The notes under the pieces: generated by a model | Told to the model about the DNA's origin: nothing | What the model saw: only the letters and a program-made list of their open reading frames with translations | Database searches by the model: none | Assembly: GCA_929200685.1 (NCBI GenBank) | Contig: CAKNAO010000023.1 | Span: 1-9,160 of the forward strand | Direction of reading: 5' to 3' | DNA: 9,160 nucleotides | Source of the DNA: an uncultured bacterium | GTDB lineage: Bacteria > Bacillota_I > Bacilli_A > Mycoplasmatales > Metamycoplasmataceae | Translations under genes and position numbers: made by a program | Part shown: positions 1-7,328 of the stretch, piece by piece | How positions within the stretch are numbered: the first letter of the stretch is position 1 | How the letters are laid out: every line of letters begins with the position of its first letter

Positions 1-1
1 A

Positions 2-178
2 TATAAAGATGAACTAGATTGTATTTTTGTTAATGAGAATTTTAAAAATGTTAAATTATCTTCAAAAAAAATAAGTAATTTAACTAAATTTTTTAAAAGT
101 GAAACTGGAGGTAAAAATTTTAAATTAAATGATAAAAATTTTATCTCTAAAAAAAACTCTAAAATAATATTTTTTTAA
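2..178 (+). CDS. 3' end of an unidentified protein
   Basis: An open frame enters from the left edge and ends at TAA 176-178, giving the last 58 residues. The peptide is rich in Lys, Asn, Phe and Ser, with an ETGGKNFKL stretch near the C-terminus, a very basic tail and no membrane segment. Its composition matches the other genes here, so it looks like a genuine coding tail rather than chance. I do not recognise the family. It ends 14 bases before argS and could share a transcript with it, although a -10-like hexamer lies in the gap. Confidence 0.6.
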   Translation, partial: YKDELDCIFVNENFKNVKLSSKKISNLTKFFKSETGGKNFKLNDKNFISKKNSKIIFF

Positions 179-180
179 TT

Positions 181-186
181 TAAAAT
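181..186 (+). promoter_or_regulatory. Putative -10 box of argS (leaderless arrangement)
   Basis: TAAAAT lies in the 14-base gap before argS and ends exactly 6 bases before the ATG, so a start point at the usual distance would fall on the initiator A. No Shine-Dalgarno sequence precedes argS. In such AT-rich DNA this hexamer could be chance, and read-through from the upstream gene is the alternative. Confidence 0.35.
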
Positions 187-192
187 TAATAT

Positions 193-1767
193 ATGATTGA
201 AAATAAAATAAAAGAAAAAATTGAATTTTTTTTATTTAAAAAATGAAAAATTAAGAAAAAAGTTGAAATTACAAAATCAAAAAATCATGCTGATTTTTCC
301 ACAAATATTGCAATGCAAATTTCTTCTATTTTAAAAGATTCACCAATTAATATTGCTAATGAAATTGCTAAGAATATAAAAATTAAATCAATTAAAAAAT
401 TTGAAATAGCTAATCCTGGTTTTATTAATTTTTTCTTAAATGAAAATGCATTTTTTAATATTATAGAAAAAATCATTAATGAAAAAGAAAATTATGGTAA
501 AAATAATCAAGGAAAATATATTAATGTTGAATATGTTTCTGCAAATCCAACTGGTTTTCTTCATATAGGACATGCACGTGGAGCAGTTTTGGGTTCTAGT
601 CTTGTAAATATTTTAAAATTTGCTGGCAATAAAGTAGATTCAGAATATTATCTTAATGATACTGGTAATCAAGTTGATATTTTAGCAAAAACTGTTCAAT
701 TTAGATATCTTCAAGAGCTTGGTCAAAATGTAAAAATTCCTGAAAATATTTATAAAGGCAAAGATATAATTTATGTTGCTAAAAAATTTGTAAAAAAATA
801 TAAAGATTCATTAAAAAATGAAAAATTTAATAGATTTAAATTAGAATCTAAAAATATTCTTTTAAAAAAAATAAAAAAAGATCTTAAAAAATATAAAGTT
901 TATTTTGATATTTTTACAACTGAACAAGAAATATTGGATAAAAACTTAATTAAACCAACAATTAAAAAACTTGAAAAAAATATTTATATTAATAAAGGTG
1001 CTTCTTGATTAAAAACTACTAATTTAGGAGATGATAAAGATAGAGTTTTAATTAAAAGTAATGGTCAATTTACTTATTTTATGCCTGATCTTGCATTTCA
1101 TAATCTTAAACTTTCAAGAGGTTATGATGAATTAATAAATATATGAGGAGCAGATCACATCGGATATATTTCACGCATGAAAATAGCATTAAAATATCTT
1201 GGACTTTCAAGTGATAAACTTGATATTTTGATAGTACAACTTGTTAAATTATTAAAAAATGGAAAAGAATTAAAAATGTCTAAACGTCTTGGAACATCAT
1301 ATACAATTCAAGATTTTTTAGAAGAAGTTTCAATTGATGCAGCAAGATGGTTTATGATTGATAGATCAAATAATTCAGAATTTATTTTTAATATTGATTT
1401 TGCTAATTCAAAAAATAAAAATAATCCAGTTTTTTTAGTTCAATATACTCATGCAAGAGCAAATCAACTTATTAATAAATCAAAAAAATATAAAATTAAT
1501 GGAGAATATAGTTTAAAAGAAAAAAAAATAATTAATTTATTAAATAAATTTCCAAATCTTATTATTTTAATTTCCAATAATCACAAAGTTAATTTGCTTC
1601 CGCAATATTTAATTGAACTTTCAAATGAATTTAATTCATGATATTCTAATTCCAAAATAATTGGAAATAAAAATGAAACTATTCAAGTTAAACTTGTTAA
1701 GGCAACAAAAATTGTTTTAAAAAATGGATTAAATTTATTAGGTATTAATGCTCCTAAAATTATGTAA
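193..1767 (+). CDS. argS: Arginyl-tRNA synthetase
   Basis: Class I aminoacyl-tRNA synthetase that charges tRNA-Arg with arginine in the cytoplasm, 524 residues, slightly short for the family. Order of parts: N-terminal ArgRS-specific domain (about residues 1-105); Rossmann catalytic domain with SANPTGFLHIGHARGA, the HIGH signature at 124-127; the conserved WGADH motif at 318-322; a KMSKR loop starting at 361; and an alpha-helical DALR anticodon-binding domain from about 410, beginning near VQYTHAR (416-422). Four tryptophans are encoded by TGA (residues 18, 272, 318, 483) and one by TGG (386, in AARWFM). Read with the standard code the gene would appear split into three pieces; it is intact. 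The ATG at 193 was chosen because it is the first in frame and restores a full N-terminal domain. No Shine-Dalgarno site is visible. The identification is secure. Confidence 0.97.
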
Positions 1768-1771
1768 TTTT

Positions 1772-1786
1772 TTAATATGTTAAAAT
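1772..1786 (+). promoter_or_regulatory. Extended -10 promoter element of rpoE
   Basis: The block TTAATATGTTAAAAT contains TG (1778-1779), one base, then TAAAAT (1781-1786), the layout of an extended -10 promoter. It begins just after the argS stop codon. Transcription would start near 1793, leaving a leader of about 19 bases that contains the GAGGAA ribosome site at 1795-1800. The same 15 bases occur upstream of rpmE. No clear -35 box is visible. Confidence 0.5.
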
Positions 1787-1811
1787 TAAATTGTGAGGAA
1801 AAATTAAAGCG

Positions 1812-2042
1812 ATGAAAGAAAAAGCATATAATTTTCTTTTAAATAAAGAAAAAGAGACTTTTTTTAATATTTTTAATTATGTAGAGAATGAATGTAGAGA
1901 TTTTTGATTAAAAAGATGAAAAAAAAATTTTAAAGAAATTAAAAGAGCAAAATTAGGTGAACTTTATGTTCTTCTTACAATTGATGGTGATTTTAAACAA
2001 CTTTTATCAGGTGATTGAATACTATCAAAATATGTTGATTAA
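1812..2042 (+). CDS. rpoE: RNA polymerase delta subunit, short form (HARE-HTH domain only)
   Basis: A 76-residue protein that the open-reading-frame length cut-off would miss because of three in-frame TGA codons (Trp 32, 36 and 69). It resembles the N-terminal HARE-HTH domain of the Firmicutes/mollicute RNA polymerase delta subunit. The hallmark is the C-terminal run LGELYVLLTIDGDFKQL followed by a DW pair, equivalent to the family's 'lg.fYtdLtlDGrFv.l....WdL'. Delta binds core RNA polymerase and speeds its recycling. The usual highly acidic, disordered C-terminal tail is absent; the protein stops right after the folded domain. A GAGGAA ribosome site lies 11 bases before the ATG at 1812. It sits between argS and fba, each with its own likely promoter. 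I am fairly sure of the family; function without the tail is inference. Confidence 0.8.
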
Positions 2043-2068
2043 AAAATATTGTCTTTTTATTTTTAAAG

Positions 2069-2074
2069 TATAAT
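2069..2074 (+). promoter_or_regulatory. -10 box of fba
   Basis: A perfect TATAAT preceded by TTTTTAAAG (2060-2068), 34 bases before the fba start. Transcription from about 2081 would give a leader of roughly 28 bases carrying a strong ribosome site. A near-identical TTTTTAAAGTA block precedes the ldhA TATAAT. No convincing -35 hexamer is visible. Confidence 0.6.
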
Positions 2075-2096
2075 TAATTTAGTTTTGTTTTTATTT

Positions 2097-2103
2097 AAAG
2101 GAG
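2097..2103 (+). promoter_or_regulatory. Strong Shine-Dalgarno site of fba
   Basis: AAAGGAG followed by five A bases and then ATG at 2109. It fixes the fba start. Such a complete site is unusual in this window, where several genes have none; the only close twin is at ldhA. Confidence 0.75.
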
Positions 2104-2108
2104 AAAAA

Positions 2109-2972
2109 ATGGGTTTAGTTAGTGCTAAACAGATGATGAAAAAAGCATTTAAAGAAAAGTGAGCAGTACCTCATATTAATACAAATAATTTAGAATGATC
2201 AAGAGCAATTTTAGAATCTGCTCAAGAATTAAATTCACCAATAATTATTGCTACTTCTGAAGGTGCTATTAGATATATGGGTGGAATGAAAACTGTTGTT
2301 GGAATTGTTAAAGGTTTGATAGAGGAATTAAATATTACTGTTCCAGTAGCACTTCATTTAGATCATGGAACATTTGAAGGAGCAAAAAAGGCCATTAAAG
2401 AAGGCTATACCTCTATAATGTATGATGGTTCACATGAAATTTTTGAAAAAAATTTACAAAATTCAAAAAAAATTATTGAACTTGCTAAAGAAAAAAAACA
2501 ATCAATAGAAGTAGAGATAGGAACTATTGGTGGTGAAGAAGATGGAATGATTGGAAATGGTGATTTAGCTGATTTAAAAGAAATTTCTAAAATGTCAAAA
2601 CTTGGACCAGACATGATTGCTGCTGGTATTGGAAATTTTCATGGTCCATACCCAAAAGATTGAAAAACACTTTCATTTAAAACTCTTGAAAATTTAAAAA
2701 AAGTAACTGGTAGAGCAATTGTTTTACATGGTGGTTCTGGAATTCCAAAAGAACAAATTGAAAAAGCTATTTCAATGGGTGTAAGCAAAATTAATGTTAA
2801 TACTGATCTTCAACAAGCTAATGCAAAAGCAATTAAAAAATTTGTTATTTCTGGTAAAATTGATAAAGATAAAAATTTTGATCCTAGAAAACTTTATGCA
2901 GATGGTTTTCAAGCATTAAAAGAAGTTGTTAAATATAAAATTAGACAATTTGGTTCAGAAAATAAAGCTTAA
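2109..2972 (+). CDS. fba: Fructose-1,6-bisphosphate aldolase, class II
   Basis: A glycolytic enzyme of 287 residues that cleaves fructose-1,6-bisphosphate into glyceraldehyde-3-phosphate and dihydroxyacetone phosphate using a divalent metal ion, normally zinc. The TIM-barrel landmarks are all present: HLDHG with the catalytic Asp85 and metal ligand His86; the EVEIG strand (134-138) followed by GGEEDG (141-146); metal ligands His178 in GNFHG and His207 in LHGGSG; and NVNTDL (229-234) in the C-terminal phosphate-binding region. Length and order match bacterial class II aldolases of the Bacillus type. TGA encodes Trp at 18, 30 and 185, so a standard-code reading would break the gene. The start at 2109 is fixed by AAAGGAG five bases upstream. 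The order rpoE-fba is, from memory, also found in Mycoplasma genitalium. The product feeds GapN, encoded further along. Confidence 0.97.
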
Positions 2973-2973
2973 T

Positions 2974-2996
2974 AAAAAATATTTTAAATATTTTTT
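2974..2996. terminator. AT-only palindromic hairpin after fba
   Basis: AAAAAATATTT and AAATATTTTTT form a perfect 11-base inverted repeat around a single T, starting directly after the fba stop and ending in six T bases. It could act as a weak intrinsic terminator for fba, but it has no G-C pairs, and the central bases would have to open to form a loop. It also lies only 12 bases before the nuclease start codon. Confidence 0.4.
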
Positions 2997-3001
2997 ATAT
3001 A
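2996..3001 (+). promoter_or_regulatory. Possible -10 box of the nuclease gene
   Basis: TATATA ends 7 bases before the nuclease ATG, so initiation at the usual distance would fall at or beside the first codon. It overlaps the end of the palindrome after fba. There is no Shine-Dalgarno sequence for the nuclease. The hexamer is low in information in such DNA. Confidence 0.3.
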
Positions 3002-3008
3002 TGTAATT

Positions 3009-3527
3009 ATGAGGTTAATAAAAATATTATTAATATTTTTTATATTATTTTTTCCAATATCTTGTTCTAACAATATAAAAAATGTTTATATTACACATGT
3101 TTATGATGGGGATAGTTATTTTGATTCTAACAAAAATAAATATAGACTTTTTGGTATTGATACACCAGAACTTAGAGATAAAAATTTAAATTTTACTAAA
3201 GGAATAAAATATTTTTATGCATTTCAAGCTAAAAAGAAAGTTGAAGAATTTATACTTAATAAAAAAGTTAAAATTCAAAAAATTAAAATTGACAAATATA
3301 ATAGACAAATTGTTAAAATTTGAATTAATAAAATTGATATTTCATTATTGCTTATTAAGTCTGGTTTAGCAATAGTTTCATATATTGATTTAAATAAAAA
3401 ATCACCTTTTTATACAAGTGATTTTAAATACTATAAAACACTTTTAAACTTACAATATAAAGCTTATAATGAAAATGTTGGTATTTGAAAACACAAAAAT
3501 AGTATCAAAGATATTTTTACAAATTAA
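3009..3527 (+). CDS. Membrane lipoprotein with thermonuclease (SNase-like) domain
   Basis: A 172-residue secreted, probably lipid-anchored nuclease. Residues 1-18 form a signal peptide (basic start, then LIKILLIFFILFF) ending in PISC, so Cys19 is the likely lipidation site; Pro at -3 is atypical but mollicute lipoboxes are loose. The rest matches staphylococcal nuclease. DGD at 33-35 and Asp51 would supply the calcium ligands. Arg46 and Glu54 in YRLFGIDTPE, and Arg99 in DKYNR, correspond to the catalytic Arg35, Glu43 and Arg87 of the S. aureus enzyme. A C-terminal GIW (Trp160) also matches. The expected activity is calcium-dependent cleavage of DNA and RNA outside the membrane, supplying nucleotides for salvage; surface nucleases of this type are known in mycoplasmas. 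Trp105 and Trp160 use TGA. There is no ribosome site. The domain call is firm; membrane anchoring is inference. Confidence 0.9.
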
Positions 3528-3532
3528 AAATA

Positions 3533-3547
3533 TTAATATGTTAAAAT
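3533..3547 (+). promoter_or_regulatory. Extended -10 promoter element of rpmE
   Basis: TTAATATGTTAAAAT, with TG at 3539-3540 and TAAAAT at 3542-3547, is identical over 15 bases to the element before rpoE. It lies just downstream of the nuclease stop codon. Transcription from about 3554 would give a leader of some 43 bases before rpmE. Confidence 0.5.
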
Positions 3548-3596
3548 ATCTATACAATTAAAATTTTAAATATTATTAATTAAAGAAAGAGTTATT

Positions 3597-3854
3597 ATGA
3601 AAAAAGGCATTCATCCTGAAACATATAGAAATGTTGCATTTAAAGATATTACTTCAGGTAAAATTTTTGTTTTAAAATCAACTATAAAAACAGATGAAAG
3701 TATTGAATATGAAGGTAAAAAATACCCATTATTTATTATCGATACATCTTCTGCTTCGCATCCTTTTTATACTGGTTCAAACACATCTTCTAAATTAGAT
3801 GGTCGTGTTGAAAGATTTAAAAAAAGATTTGCTGCTGTTTCACAAAAAAAATAA
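3597..3854 (+). CDS. rpmE: Large ribosomal subunit protein bL31, type B
   Basis: An 85-residue ribosomal protein that sits on the 50S central protuberance and bridges to the 30S subunit. It opens with MKKGIHPE and carries the type B hallmarks IDTSSASHPFYTG and DGRVERFKKRF. It contains no cysteine at all, so it is the zinc-independent form rather than the zinc-binding type A. No Trp codons occur, so the frame is plain. An A/G-rich stretch, AAGAAAGAG at 3583-3591, lies five bases before the ATG and probably serves as the ribosome site. The gene has its own likely promoter and ends against a convergent gene. Confidence 0.95.
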   Translation: MKKGIHPETYRNVAFKDITSGKIFVLKSTIKTDESIEYEGKKYPLFIIDTSSASHPFYTGSNTSSKLDGRVERFKKRFAAVSQKK

Positions 3855-3858
3855 ATTT

Positions 3859-3884
3859 AAAAAATTATTTTTTATTAATTTTTT
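3859..3884. terminator. Hairpin between rpmE and the convergent small membrane gene
   Basis: AAAAAATTA (3859-3867) and TAATTTTTT (3876-3884) are perfect 9-base complements around an 8-base T-rich loop, directly after the rpmE stop. T runs on the right and A runs on the left would allow use in either direction. It overlaps the stop codon of the minus-strand gene. All pairs are A-T, so it would be weak. Confidence 0.4.
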
Positions 3885-4065
3885 TACTTTTTTTACTTCA
3901 AGTTCTTGTAATTCCGTAGGCAATTCCTAAAACAGATAAAAATATTAAAAGCAATATAAGAACAATAGCACTACCTCTTTCTCCTCTAGTTTTAACAATT
4001 CACACAGAAACCCCAACATAAATACTAATCATTACTACTAAAACAATTATTACACTTCAATACAT
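3865..4065 (-). CDS. Small two-helix membrane protein of unknown function
   Basis: A 66-residue protein hidden from a standard-code scan by three TGA codons (Trp 3, 22 and 56). It has two hydrophobic segments, about residues 4-24 (SVIIVLVVMISIYVGVSVWIV) and 32-53, joined by a short charged loop (KTRGERG). A strongly basic tail (KKSKKINKK) suggests that the C-terminus is cytoplasmic. A perfect AGGAGG (plus positions 4081-4086) overlaps the stop codon of the preceding gene, implying translational coupling. The start is uncertain: this ATG is 15 bases from AGGAGG, while an in-frame TTG immediately after it (4078-4080) would give 71 residues but with zero spacing. It has the size and two-helix shape of SecG, but I see no SecG sequence landmarks, so I assign no function. 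Coding is supported by the ribosome site, composition and intact frame. Confidence 0.75.
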
Positions 4066-4080
4066 TTTTTTATATTTCAA

Positions 4081-4086
4081 CCTCCT
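4081..4086 (-). promoter_or_regulatory. AGGAGG Shine-Dalgarno overlapping the upstream stop codon
   Basis: On the minus strand the sequence reads TTTAGGAGG, so the TAG stop of the DUF1934-like gene shares bases with a perfect AGGAGG. This is the strongest ribosome site in the window, yet no start codon lies at an ideal distance: TTG is at 0 and ATG at 15 bases. Confidence 0.7.
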
Positions 4087-4453
4087 AAATTATTATAATA
4101 GATATTTCAAAATTACCAAATTTTTTATTATTTTGACTTAAATAATAGAAGATTTTAATATCATTTTTTTTAAAAATTATTTTTTTTAAAAAAGATTCAA
4201 ACATAATTATTCCAACTATTGTTTCATATTCATTTAAAATCATTTTATTTATTTCTAAATTAATTGTTGATGGTCCTGCAAATATATTTACTTTTTTTTT
4301 AGAAATTTCAATTCTATTCATGATATTTTTAGAAGGTTCTCTAAATTCAAATATTTTCATATTATTTTCATTAATAATTTTAACTGGTGCTTGAAATTCA
4401 ATTATCTTTTTTTCTTTTTCTAAAGTTGCAATTGATTTAAAAATAATTTTCAT
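4085..4453 (-). CDS. YwiB/DUF1934-like hypothetical protein
   Basis: A soluble protein of 122 residues without signal peptide, membrane helices or cysteines. It is built of alternating short polar and hydrophobic stretches typical of beta strands. The C-terminal part (about residues 93-120: KIIFKKNDIKIFYYLSQNNK then FGNFEISIIII) follows the pattern of the DUF1934/YwiB family, a small calycin-like beta barrel found in Firmicutes and mollicutes whose function I do not know. The match is by pattern only and is tentative. It is the first gene of a minus-strand pair with the small membrane protein, sharing its stop codon with that gene's ribosome site. A TATAAT ends 6 bases before the ATG, so the transcript is probably leaderless. 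It diverges from gapN across a 56-base gap. Confidence 0.7.
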   Translation of the reverse strand: MKIIFKSIATLEKEKKIIEFQAPVKIINENNMKIFEFREPSKNIMNRIEISKKKVNIFAGPSTINLEINKMILNEYETIVGIIMFESFLKKIIFKKNDIKIFYYLSQNNKKFGNFEISIIII

Positions 4454-4459
4454 AGTTAG

Positions 4460-4473
4460 ATTATAGCATTATA
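4460..4473 (-). promoter_or_regulatory. Tandem -10 boxes of the DUF1934-like gene
   Basis: Two TATAAT hexamers on the minus strand, at plus positions 4468-4473 and 4460-4465. The proximal one ends exactly 6 bases before the ATG at 4453, which would place the start of transcription on the initiator A. The distal one would give a leader of about eight bases. No Shine-Dalgarno sequence is present. Confidence 0.5.
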
Positions 4474-4480
4474 AAATTGA

Positions 4481-4486
4481 TATAAT
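4481..4486 (+). promoter_or_regulatory. Extended -10 promoter of gapN
   Basis: TATAAT preceded by TGA (4478-4480) makes a TGnTATAAT extended -10 box, 23 bases before the gapN start. The predicted leader is about 17 bases and contains only a weak A/G-rich ribosome site (AAAAAGAAAA). It stands back to back with the promoters of the minus-strand gene. Confidence 0.6.
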
Positions 4487-4509
4487 TATTAAAAAGAAAA
4501 TGGGTATAA

Positions 4510-5910
4510 ATGATTGTAAAATCTTATATAAATGGTAATTTTATTAAAACTAAAAACATTGTGAAAGTATATGGTCCACTTAAAGATCATGTTGGTAGTT
4601 TTTATAATTTAACTAACAAACAAATTAACAATGCTTTTATTGCAGCTAGAAAAGCTCAAAAAAATTGAGAAAATCTTGCAATTGAAAAAAGAATTAATTA
4701 TATAAAAAAATTTATAAAAAAACTAGATTTTTATAAAGAAAAAATTGCAAATATAATTGTTAAAGAAATTGGTAAACCATATAAACAATCTTTAAGAGAA
4801 GTAGAAAGATCTATTGAAATTTTTTTAGACACAATTGAAGAATATTTAAAACAATATAAAATACAAATAAATTTTAAAAAAGAAAATAAAAAAGTAACAA
4901 TAATTAAAAAGGCATTAGGAGTTATTTCTTTAATTGTACCTTTTAATTTTCCAATTAATTTATCCATTTCTAAAATTGCTCCTGCTCTTATAACTGGTAA
5001 TACAATCGTTATTAAAGTAGCAACTAATGGAACTATTTCAGCAAGTTGATTGGCAAAAATTGCTGATGAAATTCAACTTCCAAAGGGAGTTTTTAATTTA
5101 ATAACTGCAAAAGGAAAAGATATTGGTAATACTATGTTTTCAAATAAAGAAATTAATGGTTTAAATTTAACAGGAAGTATAAAAAGTGGAATTAAAGCTT
5201 CAAAAGAATCTTCAATGGCAATTCAAGTATTGGAATTAGGTGGAAAATCACCAGCAATAGTATTAAAAGATGCTGATCTTGAACTTGCTTCTGACGAAAT
5301 TATTAAAGGAGCATTTCTTTATTCTGGTCAAAGATGTACAGCAATAAAAAGAGTTTTAGTTGATGAAAAAATAGAAAACAAATTAATTAAATTGATTGTA
5401 AAAAAAACTAACAAATTAAAAGTGGGTCCTGCTATTGAAGACAATGATATTGTTCCATTAATTAATGATTCAGCAAAAAAATTTGTTGTTTCATTAATTG
5501 AAGATGCTAAAAATAAAAATGCAATTCTACATAATAAATACAAAGTAAAAGATAATTTAGTTTATCCATTAATTATTTCTAATGTAAATAAAAATATGCT
5601 TATTTATAAAAAAGAACAATTTGGTCCAATACTTCCAATAATTACTTTTAAAACAAAAGATGAAGCAATTAAAATTGCTAATGATACTGAATATGGTCTT
5701 CAAGCCTCTTTATTTACAAGTAATGTTGAAAATATTAAAGATTTTTATAATATTGAAACTGGTTCATTAAATATTAATTCTTCTCCACAAAGATCACCCG
5801 ATAAACTTCCTTTTACTGGAGTAAAAAATTCTGGATTAAATATTCAAGGGATTAAATATTCAATTGAATCAATGACAAGAACATTTAATATTGTTAAAAA
5901 AATAAATTAA
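4510..5910 (+). CDS. gapN: NADP-dependent non-phosphorylating glyceraldehyde-3-phosphate dehydrogenase
   Basis: An aldehyde dehydrogenase superfamily enzyme of 466 residues that oxidises glyceraldehyde-3-phosphate straight to 3-phosphoglycerate, yielding NADPH and skipping the ATP-forming kinase step. Family landmarks: Asn146 in PFNFP, Lys169, Glu242 in LELGGK, the catalytic Cys276 in YSGQRCTAIKR, and Glu369 in EQFGP. The GapN subtype rests on resemblance, from memory, to the Streptococcus mutans enzyme, including YSGQRCTA.KRVLV and the ending SG..IQG.KYSIE.MT. The substrate-phosphate arginines 103, 283 and 437 of that enzyme appear to match Arg100, Arg275 and Arg428, while its Tyr155 is Phe147 here. 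Trp53 and Trp180 use TGA, which would cut the first 180 residues off in a standard-code reading. The ATG at 4510 aligns with the expected N-terminus (SYINGNF). It converges on gltX. Confidence 0.93.
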
Positions 5911-5944
5911 AATAATAATTTTAAATAAAAAATATTATTTTAAT
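5906..5944. terminator. Bidirectional hairpin between gapN and gltX
   Basis: Positions 5906-5917 (ATTAAAATAATA) and 5933-5944 are perfect 12-base reverse complements around a 15-base AT-rich loop. The left arm overlaps the gapN stop codon and the right arm overlaps the gltX stop codon. The place, between convergent genes, suits a shared terminator, though all pairs are A-T and the stem would be weak. Confidence 0.5.
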
Positions 5945-7311
5945 CTTTTTAAAATTAATTCTTCACCAAATAAATAAATTGCTTTTGCTAATTCTGGACC
6001 ATGTTTTTGATAAGTTGTAATCATTCTTATTGGCATAAATAAGTCTTTACCACTTTTACCAGTAATTTCTTTAGTTTTATTAATTGCATTTTGGATATTT
6101 TCCAAAGTAAATTTTTTTTCATTTATTAACTTACTAAATGTTTTTGTGACTTCATTTTTTTTATTTTTTTTAATAGTTAAATCATTATAAATTTTAAATG
6201 CTTCTTGAATTTGTTTATAAGTAATAGCATTTTGTTTATAAGTATTAATAAATAATTTTTTTCAATCATTACTTTTATTTTTTAAATCTAGTTTATTTTC
6301 AATTTCTTTATCATTTTGATTTTTAATGTATTCTTTTGAAAATCAATTCATTTTTTTAATATCAAATTTAGATGTTGATTTTGAAAGTCTATCACTACAA
6401 AATGATTCAATAATTTCTTTGTGACTCATAATTTCTTTTGCTTTAGGATGGGTTCAACCTAAAAGAGTTAAAAAATTAAAAATTGCATGAGGATTGTATT
6501 CTTCTTTTTTGTAATCTTCAATAAATTGTTTTAATGAAATATCTCTTTTGGATAATTTTTTACCCTCAATATTAGTTATTATTGTTGTGTGTCCAAATTT
6601 AGGAGTTTTTCAATTTAATAAATCATAAAGAACTAGTTGTTTTGGTGTGTTTGTAATATGTTCTTCACCTCTTATTACATGTGAGATTTGCATATCATAA
6701 TCATCAACAACTACTGCAAAATTATAGGTTGGATAACCATTTTGTTTTTTAATCACAAAATCACCAATATCATTAGTATTAACAGTTATTTTTCCTCTAA
6801 TCATATCATTTCAAGAATAATTTTTATTTTTAGGAAGTAAAATTCTTATAGAATATTGATTATTTTGTTTTCTTTTGTTTTTTTCTTTATCAGAAATTTT
6901 TAATCATTTTTTGTTATATCTAAATGAATAAATACCTTTTTTTTGTTGTTCTTTTTTTTGTTTTTCAAGTTCTTCTGGTAGATCATAAGCTTTATAAGCA
7001 AAACCTTTTTTGATCATAAAATTAATAATTTCATTATATCTTTTTAATTTTTCACTTTGTCTATAAGGACCATATTTAGGATTAGGTTTTTCTGGTGATT
7101 CATCTGGAATAATTCCTAATCATTTTAAATTATTAATTTGAGATTTTTCTCCTCCTTTAAAATTTCTATTAATATCAGTATCTTCAATCCTGACAATAAA
7201 ATCACCATTATTATGTTTTGCATATAAATAACTAAATAAAGCTGTTCTTGCTCCACCAATATGAAGTTTACCAGTTGGTGAAGGTGCATATCTAGTTCTA
7301 ATTCTTTTCAT
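5935..7311 (-). CDS. gltX: Glutamyl-tRNA synthetase
   Basis: Class I aminoacyl-tRNA synthetase of 458 residues, charging tRNA-Glu with glutamate; in bacteria lacking GlnRS it may also mischarge tRNA-Gln for later amidation, which cannot be judged here. Landmarks: TRYAPSPTGKLHIGGAR, the HIGH-type signature at 17-20; RIEDTD; GPYRQSEKLKRY; YPTYNFAVVVDDYDMQISHVIRG, typical of the Glu/Gln-specific domain; and KLSKR at 252-256. The zinc-site cysteines found after the catalytic insertion in E. coli GltX are absent (AYKAYDLPEELE instead). The C-terminal helical anticodon domain is complete. Several Trp codons are TGA (for example residues 64, 167 and 234), so the gene looks fragmented under the standard code. 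The start gives the canonical MKRIRTRYAPSPTG. There is no ribosome site; an extended -10 box ends 6 bases before the ATG. Confidence 0.97.
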
Positions 7312-7317
7312 ATGCTT

Positions 7318-7326
7318 ATTTTATCA
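7318..7326 (-). promoter_or_regulatory. Extended -10 promoter of gltX (leaderless arrangement)
   Basis: On the minus strand TGATAAAAT forms an extended -10 box whose last base is 6 bases before the gltX ATG at 7311, so transcription would begin at the initiator A. No Shine-Dalgarno sequence exists in the gap. Confidence 0.55.
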
Positions 7327-7328
7327 TT

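Noticed and set aside
1006..1008. Apparent nonsense mutation splitting argS (and similar TGA breaks in fba, the nuclease gene, gapN, gltX, prfA and ldhA)
   Set aside because: Protein similarity continues in the same frame across each TGA, and the codon sits where the families have Trp, so these are coding and not pseudogenes.
2042..2064. Possible terminator after rpoE (AAAAATA with TATTTTT around a 9-base loop)
   Set aside because: Only seven A-T pairs, and such matches arise readily in this composition; the right arm also runs into the fba promoter block.
2974..2996. The post-fba palindrome as an operator for the nuclease gene
   Set aside because: It is symmetrical and sits just before the gene, but a pure A/T palindrome is weak evidence for a protein-binding site here; kept only as a possible terminator.
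3865..4080. SecG identity for the small two-helix membrane protein
   Set aside because: Size and topology would fit, but I see none of the SecG sequence landmarks, so the name would be a guess.
5328..5543. Minus-strand open frame inside gapN, and similar antisense or shifted frames at 285-476, 2405-2614 and 4731-4967 (minus) and 7981-8196 (plus)
   Set aside because: Each lies wholly within a well-supported gene in another frame, has no recognisable motif or ribosome site, and is explained by the low stop density on the opposite strand of A-rich genes.
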